A stretch of 64,000 bases of DNA from the NCBI GenBank assembly GCA_013177795.1, contig JABLXY010000002.1, forward strand, positions 186,001 to 250,000, given 5' to 3'. The notes beneath the pieces were generated by a model, which saw only the letters and a program-made list of their open reading frames with translations, searched no databases and was not told the DNA's origin. The DNA is from Syntrophaceae bacterium (GTDB taxonomy: Bacteria > Desulfobacterota > Syntrophia > Syntrophales > UBA2192). Both the position numbers and the translations under genes were made by a program. Within the stretch, counting starts at the first letter, position 1. The number at the start of each line of letters is the position of its first letter. Below, piece after piece: positions 1-7,609 of the stretch.

Positions 1-284
1 CCTGCGCCGATCGCGAGGCCCGCGTCCTGGACGGCCATGTCGGCGCAGGCCAGGGCGTAGACGATGAAATCGTCGAGCCGGCGCAGTTCCTTCTTCTCCA
101 CGTGGCGCAGGGGGTCGAAGCCCTTCACCTCGCCCGCGATCTTCGTTGCGAGCCCGGTGGTGTCGAACGTCGTGATGGGCCCGATGCCCGAGCGGCCGGC
201 GCAGAGGGCCGCCCAGGTTTCGTCGACGGTGTTGCCGACGGGGTTCACGGTGCCCATGCCGGTGATGACGACGCGCCTCTCCAC
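1..284 (-). CDS. fabF: 3-oxoacyl-ACP synthase II (FabF), N-terminal part, cut by window edge
   Basis: Elongating ketosynthase: condenses malonyl-ACP with acyl-ACP in fatty acid synthesis. Only about the first 94 residues are present. They read VERRVVITGMGTVNPVG, then a GITTFDT-like stretch (GIGPITTFDTTG) and KELRRLDDF, typical of the FabF N-terminal thiolase-fold half; the catalytic Cys-His-His lie outside the window. The start chosen is GTG at 284 because GGGGA lies about 5 nt upstream; a GTG at 296 has no good ribosome site. It lies 21 nt downstream of acpP, the classical acpP-fabF arrangement, and is probably the last gene seen of the yceD-rpmF-fabD-fabG operon. Confidence 0.88.
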   Translation of the reverse strand, partial: MERRVVITGMGTVNPVGNTVDETWAALCAGRSGIGPITTFDTTGLATKIAGEVKGFDPLRHVEKKELRRLDDFIVYALACADMAVQDAGLAIGA

Positions 285-305
285 GGGGGTCCCCACAAGG
301 GCAGC

Positions 306-548
306 CTAGCTGGCCAGTCCCTTCTTCTTCTTGATGTAGTTGATGGCGTCCTGGATCGTGCGGATCTTCTGCAGCTCCTCGTCGGAGATCTCGATGCCGA
401 AGTTCTCCTCCATGGCCATGATCAGCTCGACCAGGTCGAGCGAATCCGCGCCCAAATCCTCGATGAATGCCGCCTCGGGCACGCACTCCTCCCGGGTCAC
501 ATCCAGCTGCTCCACGATGATCTCGATGACTTTTTCCTCGATGGACAT
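306..548 (-). CDS. acpP: Acyl carrier protein
   Basis: Carries growing acyl chains as thioesters on a 4'-phosphopantetheine arm during fatty acid synthesis in the cytoplasm. The product is 80 residues and very acidic, with the attachment motif [10 protein letters not shown] near residue 37 (Ser of DSL is the modified residue) and the family-typical start [10 protein letters not shown]. The ATG at 548 was preferred over a TTG one codon earlier because GGAGG sits about 8 nt upstream. It lies between fabG and fabF, in the usual order. Length and motif match the family. Confidence 0.96.
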   Translation of the reverse strand: MSIEEKVIEIIVEQLDVTREECVPEAAFIEDLGADSLDLVELIMAMEENFGIEISDEELQKIRTIQDAINYIKKKKGLAS

Positions 549-626
549 CAATCCGCCTCCTTCAGACGTATGCGTTCCGTTTCCGCTCGAATGGCCTGTC
601 CCCGGGTCGGGGCGCGCTGCACGCGA

Positions 627-1370
627 TCACATGTAGAGCCCGCCGTTGACCCCGATCACCTGTCCCGTGATGTATCCGGCTTCATCGGAGGCCAGGAACA
701 GCACGACACCGGCGACATCGTCCGGTGTGCCCAGCCGGGAGAGGGGGATCTCGCCGAGCACCTTCTCCCGCTGCTCCTCCGTCAGGGCGGAGGTCATATC
801 CGTGTCAATGAGGCCGGGGGCGACGGCGTTGACGCAGATGCCGCGCGGCGCCAGCTCCCGGGCCAGCGACTTCGTCAGCCCGATGAGCCCGGCCTTCGAG
901 GCGCTGTAATTGGACTGGCCGGCGTTGCCCGCCAGGGCGACGACCGACGAGATGTTGATGATGCGGCCCCCGCGCTGCTTCATCATGGCGTAGGCCACGG
1001 CGCGGCAGCAGTGGAAGGCCCCCTTGAGGTTCGTGTCGATGACCCGGTCCCAGTCCTGCTCCTTCATCCGCACCAGGAGCCCGTCGCGGCTCTCGCCGGC
1101 GTTGTTCACCAGGATGTCGATGCGCCCTTTGCGCCGGATCAGGTCCGCGATCGCGTCGCTCGCGGCCCCGGGGTCCGCCACGTCGAATCGCAGGGCCTCC
1201 CCTTCGCCTCCCGCCTCGCCGATGAGACGGAGCGTCTCGCGGGCCGCCTCCTCGTTGCGGGCGTAATTGACGGCGACGAAGGCCCCCGCGGCGGCCAGCC
1301 GCACGCTCACGGCCCGGCCGATTCCCCGCGACCCCCCCGTGACCAGCGCGACCTTGCCCTTGCAGTGCAT
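627..1370 (-). CDS. fabG: 3-oxoacyl-ACP reductase
   Basis: NADPH-dependent reduction of 3-ketoacyl-ACP to 3-hydroxyacyl-ACP. The product is a 247-residue classical short-chain dehydrogenase: Rossmann motif TGGSRGIGRA near residue 11, NNAG near 88, catalytic Ser in NISSV near 139 and the YSASK Tyr/Lys pair near 155, ending in the IxVNGGxYM tail typical of FabG. It begins 4 nt after the fabD stop, so translation is probably coupled, and acpP follows after a 78-nt spacer. Other short-chain dehydrogenases look alike, but the fab context makes FabG nearly certain. Confidence 0.95.
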   Translation of the reverse strand: MHCKGKVALVTGGSRGIGRAVSVRLAAAGAFVAVNYARNEEAARETLRLIGEAGGEGEALRFDVADPGAASDAIADLIRRKGRIDILVNNAGESRDGLLVRMKEQDWDRVIDTNLKGAFHCCRAVAYAMMKQRGGRIINISSVVALAGNAGQSNYSASKAGLIGLTKSLARELAPRGICVNAVAPGLIDTDMTSALTEEQREKVLGEIPLSRLGTPDDVAGVVLFLASDEAGYITGQVIGVNGGLYM

Positions 1371-1374
1371 CGTC

Positions 1375-2322
1375 TCAGCTCTTCCCCGAGAGGACCTCGA
1401 CGGTCCGCTGCAGGGACTCGGGATTCTCCACGTTCAGGACCCTGAGGTCCCGGCGGATCCGCAGGGCCAGGACCGACAGCACCCTCTTGGGGCCCACCTC
1501 GATGACCGTGTCGATCCCCATTGCGGCCATTCTCTCGATCGTCTCGATCCAGCGCACGGGCTGGTGGATCTGCCGGACGAGCAGCCCCCGCGTCGCGGCG
1601 GCCGAGTGCAGCACCCCCGGCTCGCAGTTCGGGATGACGGGCACCGAGCCGTCCCGGAACTCGACCCCGTCGAGATCCGCGCCGAACCGCTCGGCCGCAC
1701 CCTCCAGCAGGGCGCAGTGGAAGGGCGCGCTCAGCGGGAGCTTGAGGGCCCGCTTCGCCCCCTCCGCGAGGGCGCGCGCCATGACCGACTCCACCGGGGC
1801 CGCGTACCCCGAGACGACGGTCTGGTCCGGCGCGTTGTAGCACGAGGGGCTCACGAGCCCCTCGCCGGCGGTGATTTCCCGGCACAGGGCCTCGACCCGG
1901 TCACGCCCCAGTCCCTGGATGGCGGCGTTGGCGCCCACGCCGGGGGCGACGGCTTCCTGCTGCCGGGCGGCCCGCTTCCGGACGAGCCGCAGCGTGTCGG
2001 CGAACCCGAGGGCCCCTGCCGCGCAGAGCGCCCCGTATTCCCCGAGGCTGTGGCCCGCCATGGCCGTCGGGCGCACGCCGAGGTGCCGCTCCAGCACCCG
2101 CCAGGCGGCGATCTCGAGGGTCAGGGTCGCCACCTGGGTGTTCTCGGTCAGATCCAGCGACTCCCGGGGGCCCTCGAAGCACAGGCGCCCGATGTCCATG
2201 CCGAGCACCGCCTGCGCCTCCTCGAAGCACGCCCTGGCAGGCTCGAACTGCAGGAACAGGTCCCGGCCCATGCCCACGTACTGCGAGCCCTGTCCGGGGA
2301 AAAGGACGCCCAGCCTGGCCAT
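1375..2322 (-). CDS. fabD: Malonyl-CoA:ACP transacylase
   Basis: Transfers malonyl groups from CoA to ACP, supplying the extender unit. The 315-residue product shows the N-terminal FPGQGSQ motif near residue 9 and the nucleophile elbow GHSLGEY near 91, plus the PFHC stretch near 199 holding the catalytic His. Length is normal. It starts 19 nt after the rpmF stop. In many bacteria plsX and fabH separate rpmF from fabD; both are absent here, so the gene sits directly behind rpmF. Confidence 0.95.
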   Translation of the reverse strand: MARLGVLFPGQGSQYVGMGRDLFLQFEPARACFEEAQAVLGMDIGRLCFEGPRESLDLTENTQVATLTLEIAAWRVLERHLGVRPTAMAGHSLGEYGALCAAGALGFADTLRLVRKRAARQQEAVAPGVGANAAIQGLGRDRVEALCREITAGEGLVSPSCYNAPDQTVVSGYAAPVESVMARALAEGAKRALKLPLSAPFHCALLEGAAERFGADLDGVEFRDGSVPVIPNCEPGVLHSAAATRGLLVRQIHQPVRWIETIERMAAMGIDTVIEVGPKRVLSVLALRIRRDLRVLNVENPESLQRTVEVLSGKS

Positions 2323-2341
2323 AGGATCCCCGGCGGCGATG

Positions 2342-2527
2342 CTAATCGCCCTTTTCGACGTTCAGCACTTCCCTGCCCTTGTAGGTGCCGCAGTTGGGGC
2401 AGGCGCGGTGGGGCAGCTTGGGCTCGTTGCACTGGGGGCAGACCGAGCCGGCCGGCGCCTTGAGGAAGTCGTGGGCCCTCCGGCTGTTGCGTCTCGATTT
2501 CGAGTGTCTCTTGACTGGGTTCGGCAT
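2342..2527 (-). CDS. rpmF: 50S ribosomal protein L32, zinc-binding form
   Basis: Small protein of the large ribosomal subunit. The 61 residues start [20 protein letters not shown], as in L32, and carry two CxxC pairs (CPQC near 33 and CPNC near 46), so this is the zinc-ribbon ('C+') form. It lies 16 nt behind yceD and ahead of fabD, the conserved yceD-rpmF pairing at the head of fatty acid/phospholipid operons. Confidence 0.96.
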   Translation of the reverse strand: MPNPVKRHSKSRRNSRRAHDFLKAPAGSVCPQCNEPKLPHRACPNCGTYKGREVLNVEKGD

Positions 2528-2543
2528 GGCTTGCGTTTCTCCG

Positions 2544-3080
2544 TCACGTTGGTGTTCTTGCCTTGAAGTTCTTCAGCGCCTCCAGGCGGCGGTCGACCGC
2601 GCCGGGGCGGCACGCACAGGATTCCGCGTTGAGGTTGGCGCCGCACTGCGCGCAGAGGCCCCGGCAGGTTTCGGCGCAAAGCGGTTTCATGGGGACCTGG
2701 AGCAGGACCTGCTCGAAGACCAGGGCGTCGAGGTCGATCGTGTCCTCCCGGTAGTGCCCGAACGAGATGTCCTCGTCGTCGGGTTCCTCCCCCGGCTCTT
2801 CCGGGCCGCGCGAGGGGACCAGGGTGTAGCGGAACCCGCCCTGCACGGGCGTCTGGAAGGTCTCCAGGCATCGCCCGCAGTCGAGATCCAGTGCCGCCTC
2901 CACGCGGATGTCGAGGGTGACCGCATCGAGGATCTTGTGGATCTCGACGGTGACCTCCGCCGGGCGGATCCGGAAGTCGATCCGTCCGCCCTGCTGCAGG
3001 AATTCCCGGTACCAGTCCCCTTCGAGCCTGTACTGGAGCCGGCGCCCCTCCTCGGGAATGAGCGATACCTGGATCTTCAA
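2544..3080 (-). CDS. yceD: YceD/DUF177 family protein
   Basis: Member of the DUF177 (YceD) family encoded just before rpmF in most bacteria; linked in the literature to 23S rRNA metabolism, but the molecular role here is inferred. The 178 residues carry the family Cys motif CGRCLETF near 90 and a second Cys-rich segment ([13 protein letters not shown]) near 137, probably a metal site. An acidic central linker ([11 protein letters not shown]) separates them. It starts at TTG (3080) after AGGGA, about 55 nt downstream of a good promoter, and appears to be the first gene of the fab operon. Confidence 0.85.
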   Translation of the reverse strand: MKIQVSLIPEEGRRLQYRLEGDWYREFLQQGGRIDFRIRPAEVTVEIHKILDAVTLDIRVEAALDLDCGRCLETFQTPVQGGFRYTLVPSRGPEEPGEEPDDEDISFGHYREDTIDLDALVFEQVLLQVPMKPLCAETCRGLCAQCGANLNAESCACRPGAVDRRLEALKNFKARTPT

Positions 3081-3138
3081 AGAGAGTCCCTGGCGAATGG
3101 ATTCACGCTTCCCGCGGGAAGCCTTTGCGAAAGTGTAC

Positions 3139-3168
3139 TTGTTAATGGAAAAACCCCTATTCTGTCAA
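3139..3168 (-). promoter_or_regulatory. Sigma70-type promoter for the yceD-rpmF-fab operon
   Basis: On the minus strand TTGACA (3168-3163) is followed by an 18-nt spacer and TAACAA (3144-3139). It points at yceD, about 55 nt away. The −35 is a consensus match and the −10 is moderate. Confidence 0.6.
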
Positions 3169-3224
3169 GCCCTTTTTGATCCGATGCCGAGCCGTCAACC
3201 CTGCCGGATCGGGGATGAAACCCG

Positions 3225-3263
3225 CCCTTGCCGGGGGGTGACCTCCCCGGCAAGGGAATTTTT
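3225..3263 (+). terminator. Intrinsic terminator-like hairpin between fab operon and tRNA genes
   Basis: A 12-bp perfect GC-rich stem (CCCTTGCCGGGG / CCCCGGCAAGGG) with an 8-nt loop is followed by AATTTTT. The U-tract is on the plus-strand side, although no plus-strand gene is visible upstream within the window. It lies just before the tRNA-Gln promoter and may insulate it. Confidence 0.6.
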
Positions 3264-3267
3264 CGCC

Positions 3268-3296
3268 TTGACTTTTCATCCGGTTTCATTTAGCTT
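3268..3296 (+). promoter_or_regulatory. Promoter of the tRNA-Gln/tRNA-Glu unit
   Basis: TTGACT (3268-3273), a 17-nt spacer and TAGCTT (3291-3296) lie about 27 nt before the first tRNA base. This is good spacing for a stable-RNA promoter; the −10 is only moderate. Confidence 0.5.
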
Positions 3297-3322
3297 CCAA
3301 TACTTCCAGATCAAAAAGATTC

Positions 3323-3396
3323 TGGGGGATCGTCTAGTGGTAGGACTCAAGACTCTGGATCTTGCTACCAAGGTTCGAATCCTTGTCCCCCAGCCA
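3323..3396 (+). tRNA. tRNA-Gln (anticodon CTG)
   Basis: 74 nt with encoded CCA. The acceptor stem TGGGGGA pairs with TCCCCCA; the anticodon loop CTCTGGA is closed by CAAGA/TCTTG and gives CTG. The GGTTCGAATCC T-arm is present. It is immediately followed by tRNA-Glu. Confidence 0.95.
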
Positions 3397-3397
3397 A

Positions 3398-3472
3398 GGT
3401 CCCATCGTCTAGCGGTCAGGACGCTGGCCTCTCACGCCGGAAACCAGGGTTCGATTCCCTGTGGGACCACCA
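3398..3472 (+). tRNA. tRNA-Glu (anticodon CTC)
   Basis: 75 nt with encoded CCA. The acceptor GGTCCCA pairs with TGGGACC; the anticodon loop is CTCTCAC (CTC) and the T-arm is GGGTTCGATTCCC. One base separates it from tRNA-Gln, so the two are co-transcribed. Confidence 0.95.
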
Positions 3473-3482
3473 GAAACGCAAA

Positions 3483-3516
3483 AGGAGCCTGACGCCGCCG
3501 TCAGGCTCCTTTTTTT
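3483..3516 (+). terminator. Rho-independent terminator after tRNA-Glu
   Basis: An 11-bp perfect stem AGGAGCCTGAC / GTCAGGCTCCT with loop GCCGCC is followed by a run of seven T. It ends the two-tRNA transcript, so the following exporter gene must have its own start signal downstream. Confidence 0.93.
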
Positions 3517-3535
3517 GTCCGGGAAAGCGAATGCC

Positions 3536-4405
3536 GTGCCCCGCGCCATCCTCGCCCTGATCGTCATGTCGCTCATCTGGGGCTACAACTGGGTCCTCGT
3601 CAAAGAGGCCATGCGCCTCGCCTCTCCCTTCGACTTCTCGGCTCTCCGCACGGTCGGGGGCGGCCTGGTCCTCCTGGGCGTCCTGGCCTGGCGGGGCGAG
3701 TCGCTGCGGCCCCCGGACTGGCCCCGGACGCTCCTCGTCGGGCTTCTCTGCACGACCTTCTCCGTGGGGTTCGCCACGTGGGCGCTCGTCGAGGGGGGCG
3801 CCGGGAAGATGGCCATCCTCGTCTACGCGATGCCCTTCTGGCTCATCCTCATGGCCTGGCCGCTGCTGGGCGAGCGGCCCCGGGGCTTGCAGTGGCCGGC
3901 CATGGCCCTGGCCCTCGCAGGGCTTGTCCTGCTCGTCGAGCCCTGGAGTTACCGGGGCGACGGGTTCCCGAGCGCGCTTGCCGTTGCGAGCGGTCTGTCC
4001 TGGGCGGCCAGCGCCGTCGTGACGAAGCGGATGGACCGAAACGGCGGGGTAAACGTGCTGTCCCTGTCGGCCTGGCAGATTCTCTTCGGCGGACTCTTTC
4101 TCGCGGGTGCGGCGCTCGCCGTCCCCTCGGCGCCGATCCGGTGGACCCCCTGGATGGCCGGGGCCATGGCCTACAACGTCCTGCTCACGAGCGGCGTGGC
4201 CGTCCTGATGTGGTTCTACGTGCTGAAGGTCCTTCCGGCCGGCATCGCCGGCCTCGCCTCCCTGGCCACGCCGGTCCTGGGCCTTGTCTTCGCCTATGCC
4301 CTGCTGGGGGAGAGGTTTTCCTTCTGGGAGGCCTGGGGCGGCGCGCTGATCGTGGCCGCCCTTGCGGTCCTTGCCTTTCACGGATACCGGGACGGCAGGC
4401 CGTGA
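3536..4405 (+). CDS. EamA/DMT-family transporter
   Basis: Inner-membrane drug/metabolite transporter-type exporter. The 289-residue product has about ten hydrophobic segments in two EamA halves, with the characteristic first helix LIVMSLIWGYNWV and the C-terminal MWFYVLKVLPAG...LATPVLG...LLGERFSFWE pattern. The start chosen is GTG at 3536, with GGGAAAG about 8 nt upstream; a longer reading frame opens at 3461 but would run through tRNA-Glu and the terminator. The substrate cannot be told from sequence. It stands alone between the tRNAs and the convergent MFS gene. Confidence 0.87.
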   Translation: MPRAILALIVMSLIWGYNWVLVKEAMRLASPFDFSALRTVGGGLVLLGVLAWRGESLRPPDWPRTLLVGLLCTTFSVGFATWALVEGGAGKMAILVYAMPFWLILMAWPLLGERPRGLQWPAMALALAGLVLLVEPWSYRGDGFPSALAVASGLSWAASAVVTKRMDRNGGVNVLSLSAWQILFGGLFLAGAALAVPSAPIRWTPWMAGAMAYNVLLTSGVAVLMWFYVLKVLPAGIAGLASLATPVLGLVFAYALLGERFSFWEAWGGALIVAALAVLAFHGYRDGRP

Positions 4406-4444
4406 CACGGCGGGCCGGTCGGCGCTTCCGCTTGCCCACGCGGT

Positions 4445-5620
4445 CTAGCGGTCCGGTCTCCTGTTCGTGCCGGCCCCGGTCCGCGGCAGCAGCATGGTCA
4501 GCAGGACGGCCGGGACGGTGAGGAAAGACAGCACCATGAGCGCCGAGGGCAGGCCGTGGCCGTCGGCGACATGGCCGAGCAGGGGCGCCACGATCCCCCC
4601 GATGGAAACGGCCACTCCCAGCGTGATGCCCGAGGCGAGGCCTACCTGGTTCGGCAGGAAGCGCTGGCCCATGACGACCAGCGGACTGTACGTGGAGAGC
4701 AGGACGATGCCGATCGGCACGAGCAGCGCCGTGGCGAGGGCGACATCGCGGACCTGGACGAACAGGACGAGAAGGGGAATCAGGGCGGCATACCCGGCGA
4801 GGACGGCTCTCCGATGGCCGTATCGGTCGGCCAGGCGGCCCCCCCAGAGCGTCCCGGCGACCCCGGCGCCGAACATGACGGACAGGGCCGTGCCGGCCGC
4901 CGTGGCGGTCTGACCGAAGACATGGATCCAGTAGAGCGGGATGAAGGTGTTGAGCCCGTAGAAGATGACCGAGCGGATGATCACGACGCCCGTGACGACG
5001 GCAAAGGCGACCCACTGATCCTCCGGATCCCCGCCCGCCCGGGCGCCGCCGGCTGCTCCTGCCGTTGCGTGCCCTCCGCCCGTGCCCGCCAGCTGAACGG
5101 CCAGGAACGCGGCCATCAGAACGAAGGGAATCGCAAGAAACGCCGTCCCTCGCAGGCCCCACGCCGAGACGACGGCGGCCGCCATGATCGGCCCCAGCGC
5201 GATGCCCATCTGGCCCCCCACGGCAAAGACGCTCATGGCCGTGGCCTTTCTCTCGCCGGCGTGGCTGTGGACCAGTCTCGCCCCCTCGGGGTGGAAGGCC
5301 GCGATCCCGATGCCGCTCAGGACGATCATCGCGACGGCGAACCCGTAATCGGGCAGGAGGGTGCTGAAGGCCATGCCGCAGCCGGCCATGGCGACCCCCG
5401 CGGGGATGAGCCAGGGCCTCGACAGCCTGTCGGCGTAGAAGCCGAACAGCGGCTGAATGACCGTGGATGCGACGCTCAGGGCGGCGACGAGGCCGGCAGC
5501 CGCCGCGTAGCTCAGGTGATAGTCGGAGATGAAGAAGGGCAGCAGCGCCGGCACGGCCCCCTGGTTGAGGTCCGTGAGCAGGTGCCCCAGCGCGGCCAGC
5601 CAGACGAATCGGCTTTTCAC
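4445..5620 (-). CDS. MFS exporter, fosmidomycin-resistance (Fsr)-like
   Basis: Twelve-helix major facilitator. The 391 residues resemble the Fsr/fosmidomycin-resistance branch: N-terminal GHLLTDLNQGAVPALLPFF, the IQPLFGFYADR loop motif near 58, and the AFHPEGARLV signature near 107 that parallels the FHPE motif of E. coli Fsr. The substrate is not established. It starts at GTG 5620 after GGGGC. It is transcribed divergently from an AraC-type gene, 65 nt away, which probably controls it. It converges with the EamA exporter, leaving only 39 nt between stops. Confidence 0.82.
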   Translation of the reverse strand: MKSRFVWLAALGHLLTDLNQGAVPALLPFFISDYHLSYAAAAGLVAALSVASTVIQPLFGFYADRLSRPWLIPAGVAMAGCGMAFSTLLPDYGFAVAMIVLSGIGIAAFHPEGARLVHSHAGERKATAMSVFAVGGQMGIALGPIMAAAVVSAWGLRGTAFLAIPFVLMAAFLAVQLAGTGGGHATAGAAGGARAGGDPEDQWVAFAVVTGVVIIRSVIFYGLNTFIPLYWIHVFGQTATAAGTALSVMFGAGVAGTLWGGRLADRYGHRRAVLAGYAALIPLLVLFVQVRDVALATALLVPIGIVLLSTYSPLVVMGQRFLPNQVGLASGITLGVAVSIGGIVAPLLGHVADGHGLPSALMVLSFLTVPAVLLTMLLPRTGAGTNRRPDR

Positions 5621-5685
5621 GGGTGCGCCCCGGTTTCGCAGGATGGCTTGACTCTACCCGCACCCGCGGTTATCCTGCTTGCGCC

Positions 5686-6513
5686 ATGAAGACAAAAAAT
5701 GTCGAAAAGCGGACAAAGCCGAGGTCCGCGGAGCGCCAGGGGCACCTCATGGGCGCATCGCAGCCCGTCATCGCGCTGGCCCTGGACGAGCCCGACGGAC
5801 ACCGGATCCCGCTGCACTGGCACTCCCGCGCCCAACTCCTTTACGCCTCCTCCGGGGTGATGACCGTGACGACGGGCAGCGGGGTCTGGGTCCTGCCGCC
5901 GCTGAGGGCCATGTGGATCCCCGCCTTCACGGAGCACCGCATCCGCGCCTCGGGGCATCTCTCGATGCGGACGCTGTACATCCGGCCCGATGCCGCGCCG
6001 CATTTCCCGCCGGCCTGCCGGATTGTCTCTGTCTCCCCGCTGCTTCGCGAGCTCATCGTCTACAGCACCACCCTGCCGCGCTTCTACGACCCCGGCAGCC
6101 ATGCCGAGCGCGTCATGCGGCTTATCCTGGATCTCATCCGGTTCAGCGAACCGGCGCCCCTCGATCTGCCGATCCCCCGGGACCCGCGGCTGCGGAAGAT
6201 CTTCGAGCGGCTGTCCGCCCACCCCTCGGAGCGCCGGACACTCGAGCAGTGGGGCCATCAGGTGGGGGCTGCGGGCAGAACGCTCTCGCGGCTCTTCCGG
6301 GCCGAGACGGGGATGAGTTTCCACCAGTGGCGCCAGCAGCTGCGGCTGCTCGAGGCGCTGAGGCTTCTCGGCCGGGGCGATCCGATCACCAACGTGGCCC
6401 TCGACGTCGGCTACAGCAGCCTCAGCGCCTTTGTGTCCGCGTTCCGGAAGGCGCTGGGGGTGACGCCGGGAAGATATTTCCGCATCGAAACCCTCTCAGC
6501 CGAAAGGGACTGA
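5686..6513 (+). CDS. AraC-family transcriptional regulator with N-terminal cupin
   Basis: The 275-residue product has an N-terminal AraC-binding cupin (HRIPLHWHSRAQLLY near residue 46) and a C-terminal double helix-turn-helix ending in the AraC signature ITNVALDVGYSSLSAFVSAF...GVTPGRYFR. The ATG at 5686 was chosen; a GTG at 5623 in frame would overlap the neighbouring start region. It is divergent to the MFS exporter and probably regulates it in response to a ligand bound by the cupin. This arrangement is common for single-gene efflux control; the inducer is unknown. Confidence 0.9.
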   Translation: MKTKNVEKRTKPRSAERQGHLMGASQPVIALALDEPDGHRIPLHWHSRAQLLYASSGVMTVTTGSGVWVLPPLRAMWIPAFTEHRIRASGHLSMRTLYIRPDAAPHFPPACRIVSVSPLLRELIVYSTTLPRFYDPGSHAERVMRLILDLIRFSEPAPLDLPIPRDPRLRKIFERLSAHPSERRTLEQWGHQVGAAGRTLSRLFRAETGMSFHQWRQQLRLLEALRLLGRGDPITNVALDVGYSSLSAFVSAFRKALGVTPGRYFRIETLSAERD

Positions 6514-6619
6514 ATCCGGCGGCCGGACCTTTCGGCACCCCTTCGCTCCACCGGGCCGGCGAAGAGAAATTTTATTGAATATCCGATGGGTTATGGCATA
6601 TGAGGCGCTCTTTTTTTTC

Positions 6620-6647
6620 TTGACAAGGGGGCCCAGATCGCTATGAT
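6620..6647 (+). promoter_or_regulatory. Strong sigma70-type promoter upstream of the kinase-like gene
   Basis: Consensus TTGACA (6620-6625), a 16-nt spacer and TATGAT (6642-6647). It leaves a leader of about 110 nt before the ATG at 6764. The leader holds no obvious riboswitch or hairpin. Confidence 0.7.
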
Positions 6648-6763
6648 GCATGAAGCCGAAATTCCCCTCCCTGCGGCGCACCGTTCAGCCGCAAAACCCG
6701 GCGCGGGCAGTCGAAGGGGTCCGGCAATCCAGGCAGATCAGACCCCGTCGGGGCGAGGCAATC

Positions 6764-7570
6764 ATGGCCATTCTGGCAATGTCACTCGATTTCAGAAGCG
6801 GCGGGCAGGAGGTCGCAACCCTGGTCGGCGAGGCCCTGGGTTACAAGTGCTTCGGCAAGGACCACAGCCTCGCCTACATGAAGGCCGCGGGAGAGCGCTG
6901 GGAGAAGCTTTTCCGGGAGCTCGACGAGGAGCGGCCTTCCCTGTGGGACCGCTACGACTGGGAATACCGCGGCTTCGTGGCGCTTCTCGAGGCGTACATC
7001 TACGAGCATGCCTCGCGGGACAAGGCGATCATCATCGGCCAGGGCGGCAGCTTCGTGCTCACCGGTCTGCCCTTCGTCCTGAGGGTCCGGCTCACGGCCC
7101 CCTTCGAGGTCCGGGTCCGGCGGCTCATGGAGAAGAGCGAGATCGGCGAGAAGGCCGCAGAGGATATCGTCCGGCGCACGGACAAGGCCCGTGTCGGCTA
7201 CGTCAAGGCCATCTACGGCAAGGACTGGTTCGACCTCAAGAACTACGACATGGTCTTCAACGCCGCGACGCAGCCCTACGACCAGATCGCGAGGATCATC
7301 GTCGACGCCCTGAAGGCGAAGGACCAGATGATCACCCCCGACACGTGGGACGTCCTCGCGGGAAGGGCCGTTGCCGCCCGCATCCGGGCCCGCATCCTCA
7401 CCAACCCCCGCATCCACGTGCCGACCCTGAAGGTCTCCTACGACGGCAGCAGGATCGTGCTGGAAGGCGTCGTCCACAGCCAGAAAGAGCAGCAGATGAT
7501 CGAGGAGATCGTCCTCGGCTCCCTGGAGGGGCGGGCCCTGCGGAACGAGCTGCACCGGCGCCTCGTTTAG
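6764..7570 (+). CDS. Cytidylate-kinase-like protein with C-terminal BON-like domain
   Basis: The 268-residue product opens with MAILAMSLDFRSGGQEVA, matching the cytidylate kinase-like family (Cytidylate_kin2), in which SGG replaces the classical P-loop Lys. A helical middle part follows, with RVRLTAPFEVRVRRLM near 122 and conserved YVKAIYGKDWFDLKNYD near 161. From about residue 210 there is a BON-like module (LKVSYDGSRIVLEGVVHS...). The fusion suggests a nucleotide-binding sensor or kinase coupled to a lipid- or ligand-binding module; no substrate is known. The start is set by GGGCGAGG upstream of ATG 6764; an in-frame ATG at 6650 overlaps the promoter's start point. It is followed by a sirtuin gene. 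Confidence 0.72.
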   Translation: MAILAMSLDFRSGGQEVATLVGEALGYKCFGKDHSLAYMKAAGERWEKLFRELDEERPSLWDRYDWEYRGFVALLEAYIYEHASRDKAIIIGQGGSFVLTGLPFVLRVRLTAPFEVRVRRLMEKSEIGEKAAEDIVRRTDKARVGYVKAIYGKDWFDLKNYDMVFNAATQPYDQIARIIVDALKAKDQMITPDTWDVLAGRAVAARIRARILTNPRIHVPTLKVSYDGSRIVLEGVVHSQKEQQMIEEIVLGSLEGRALRNELHRRLV

Positions 7571-7609
7571 GACGCCCCACCCGACACGGCGGGACACCGA
7601 GCTATCGAT

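Noticed and set aside
3461-3535. Earlier start for the EamA transporter
   Set aside because: It would translate through the end of tRNA-Glu and the terminator; GTG 3536 has a better site and a normal N-terminus.
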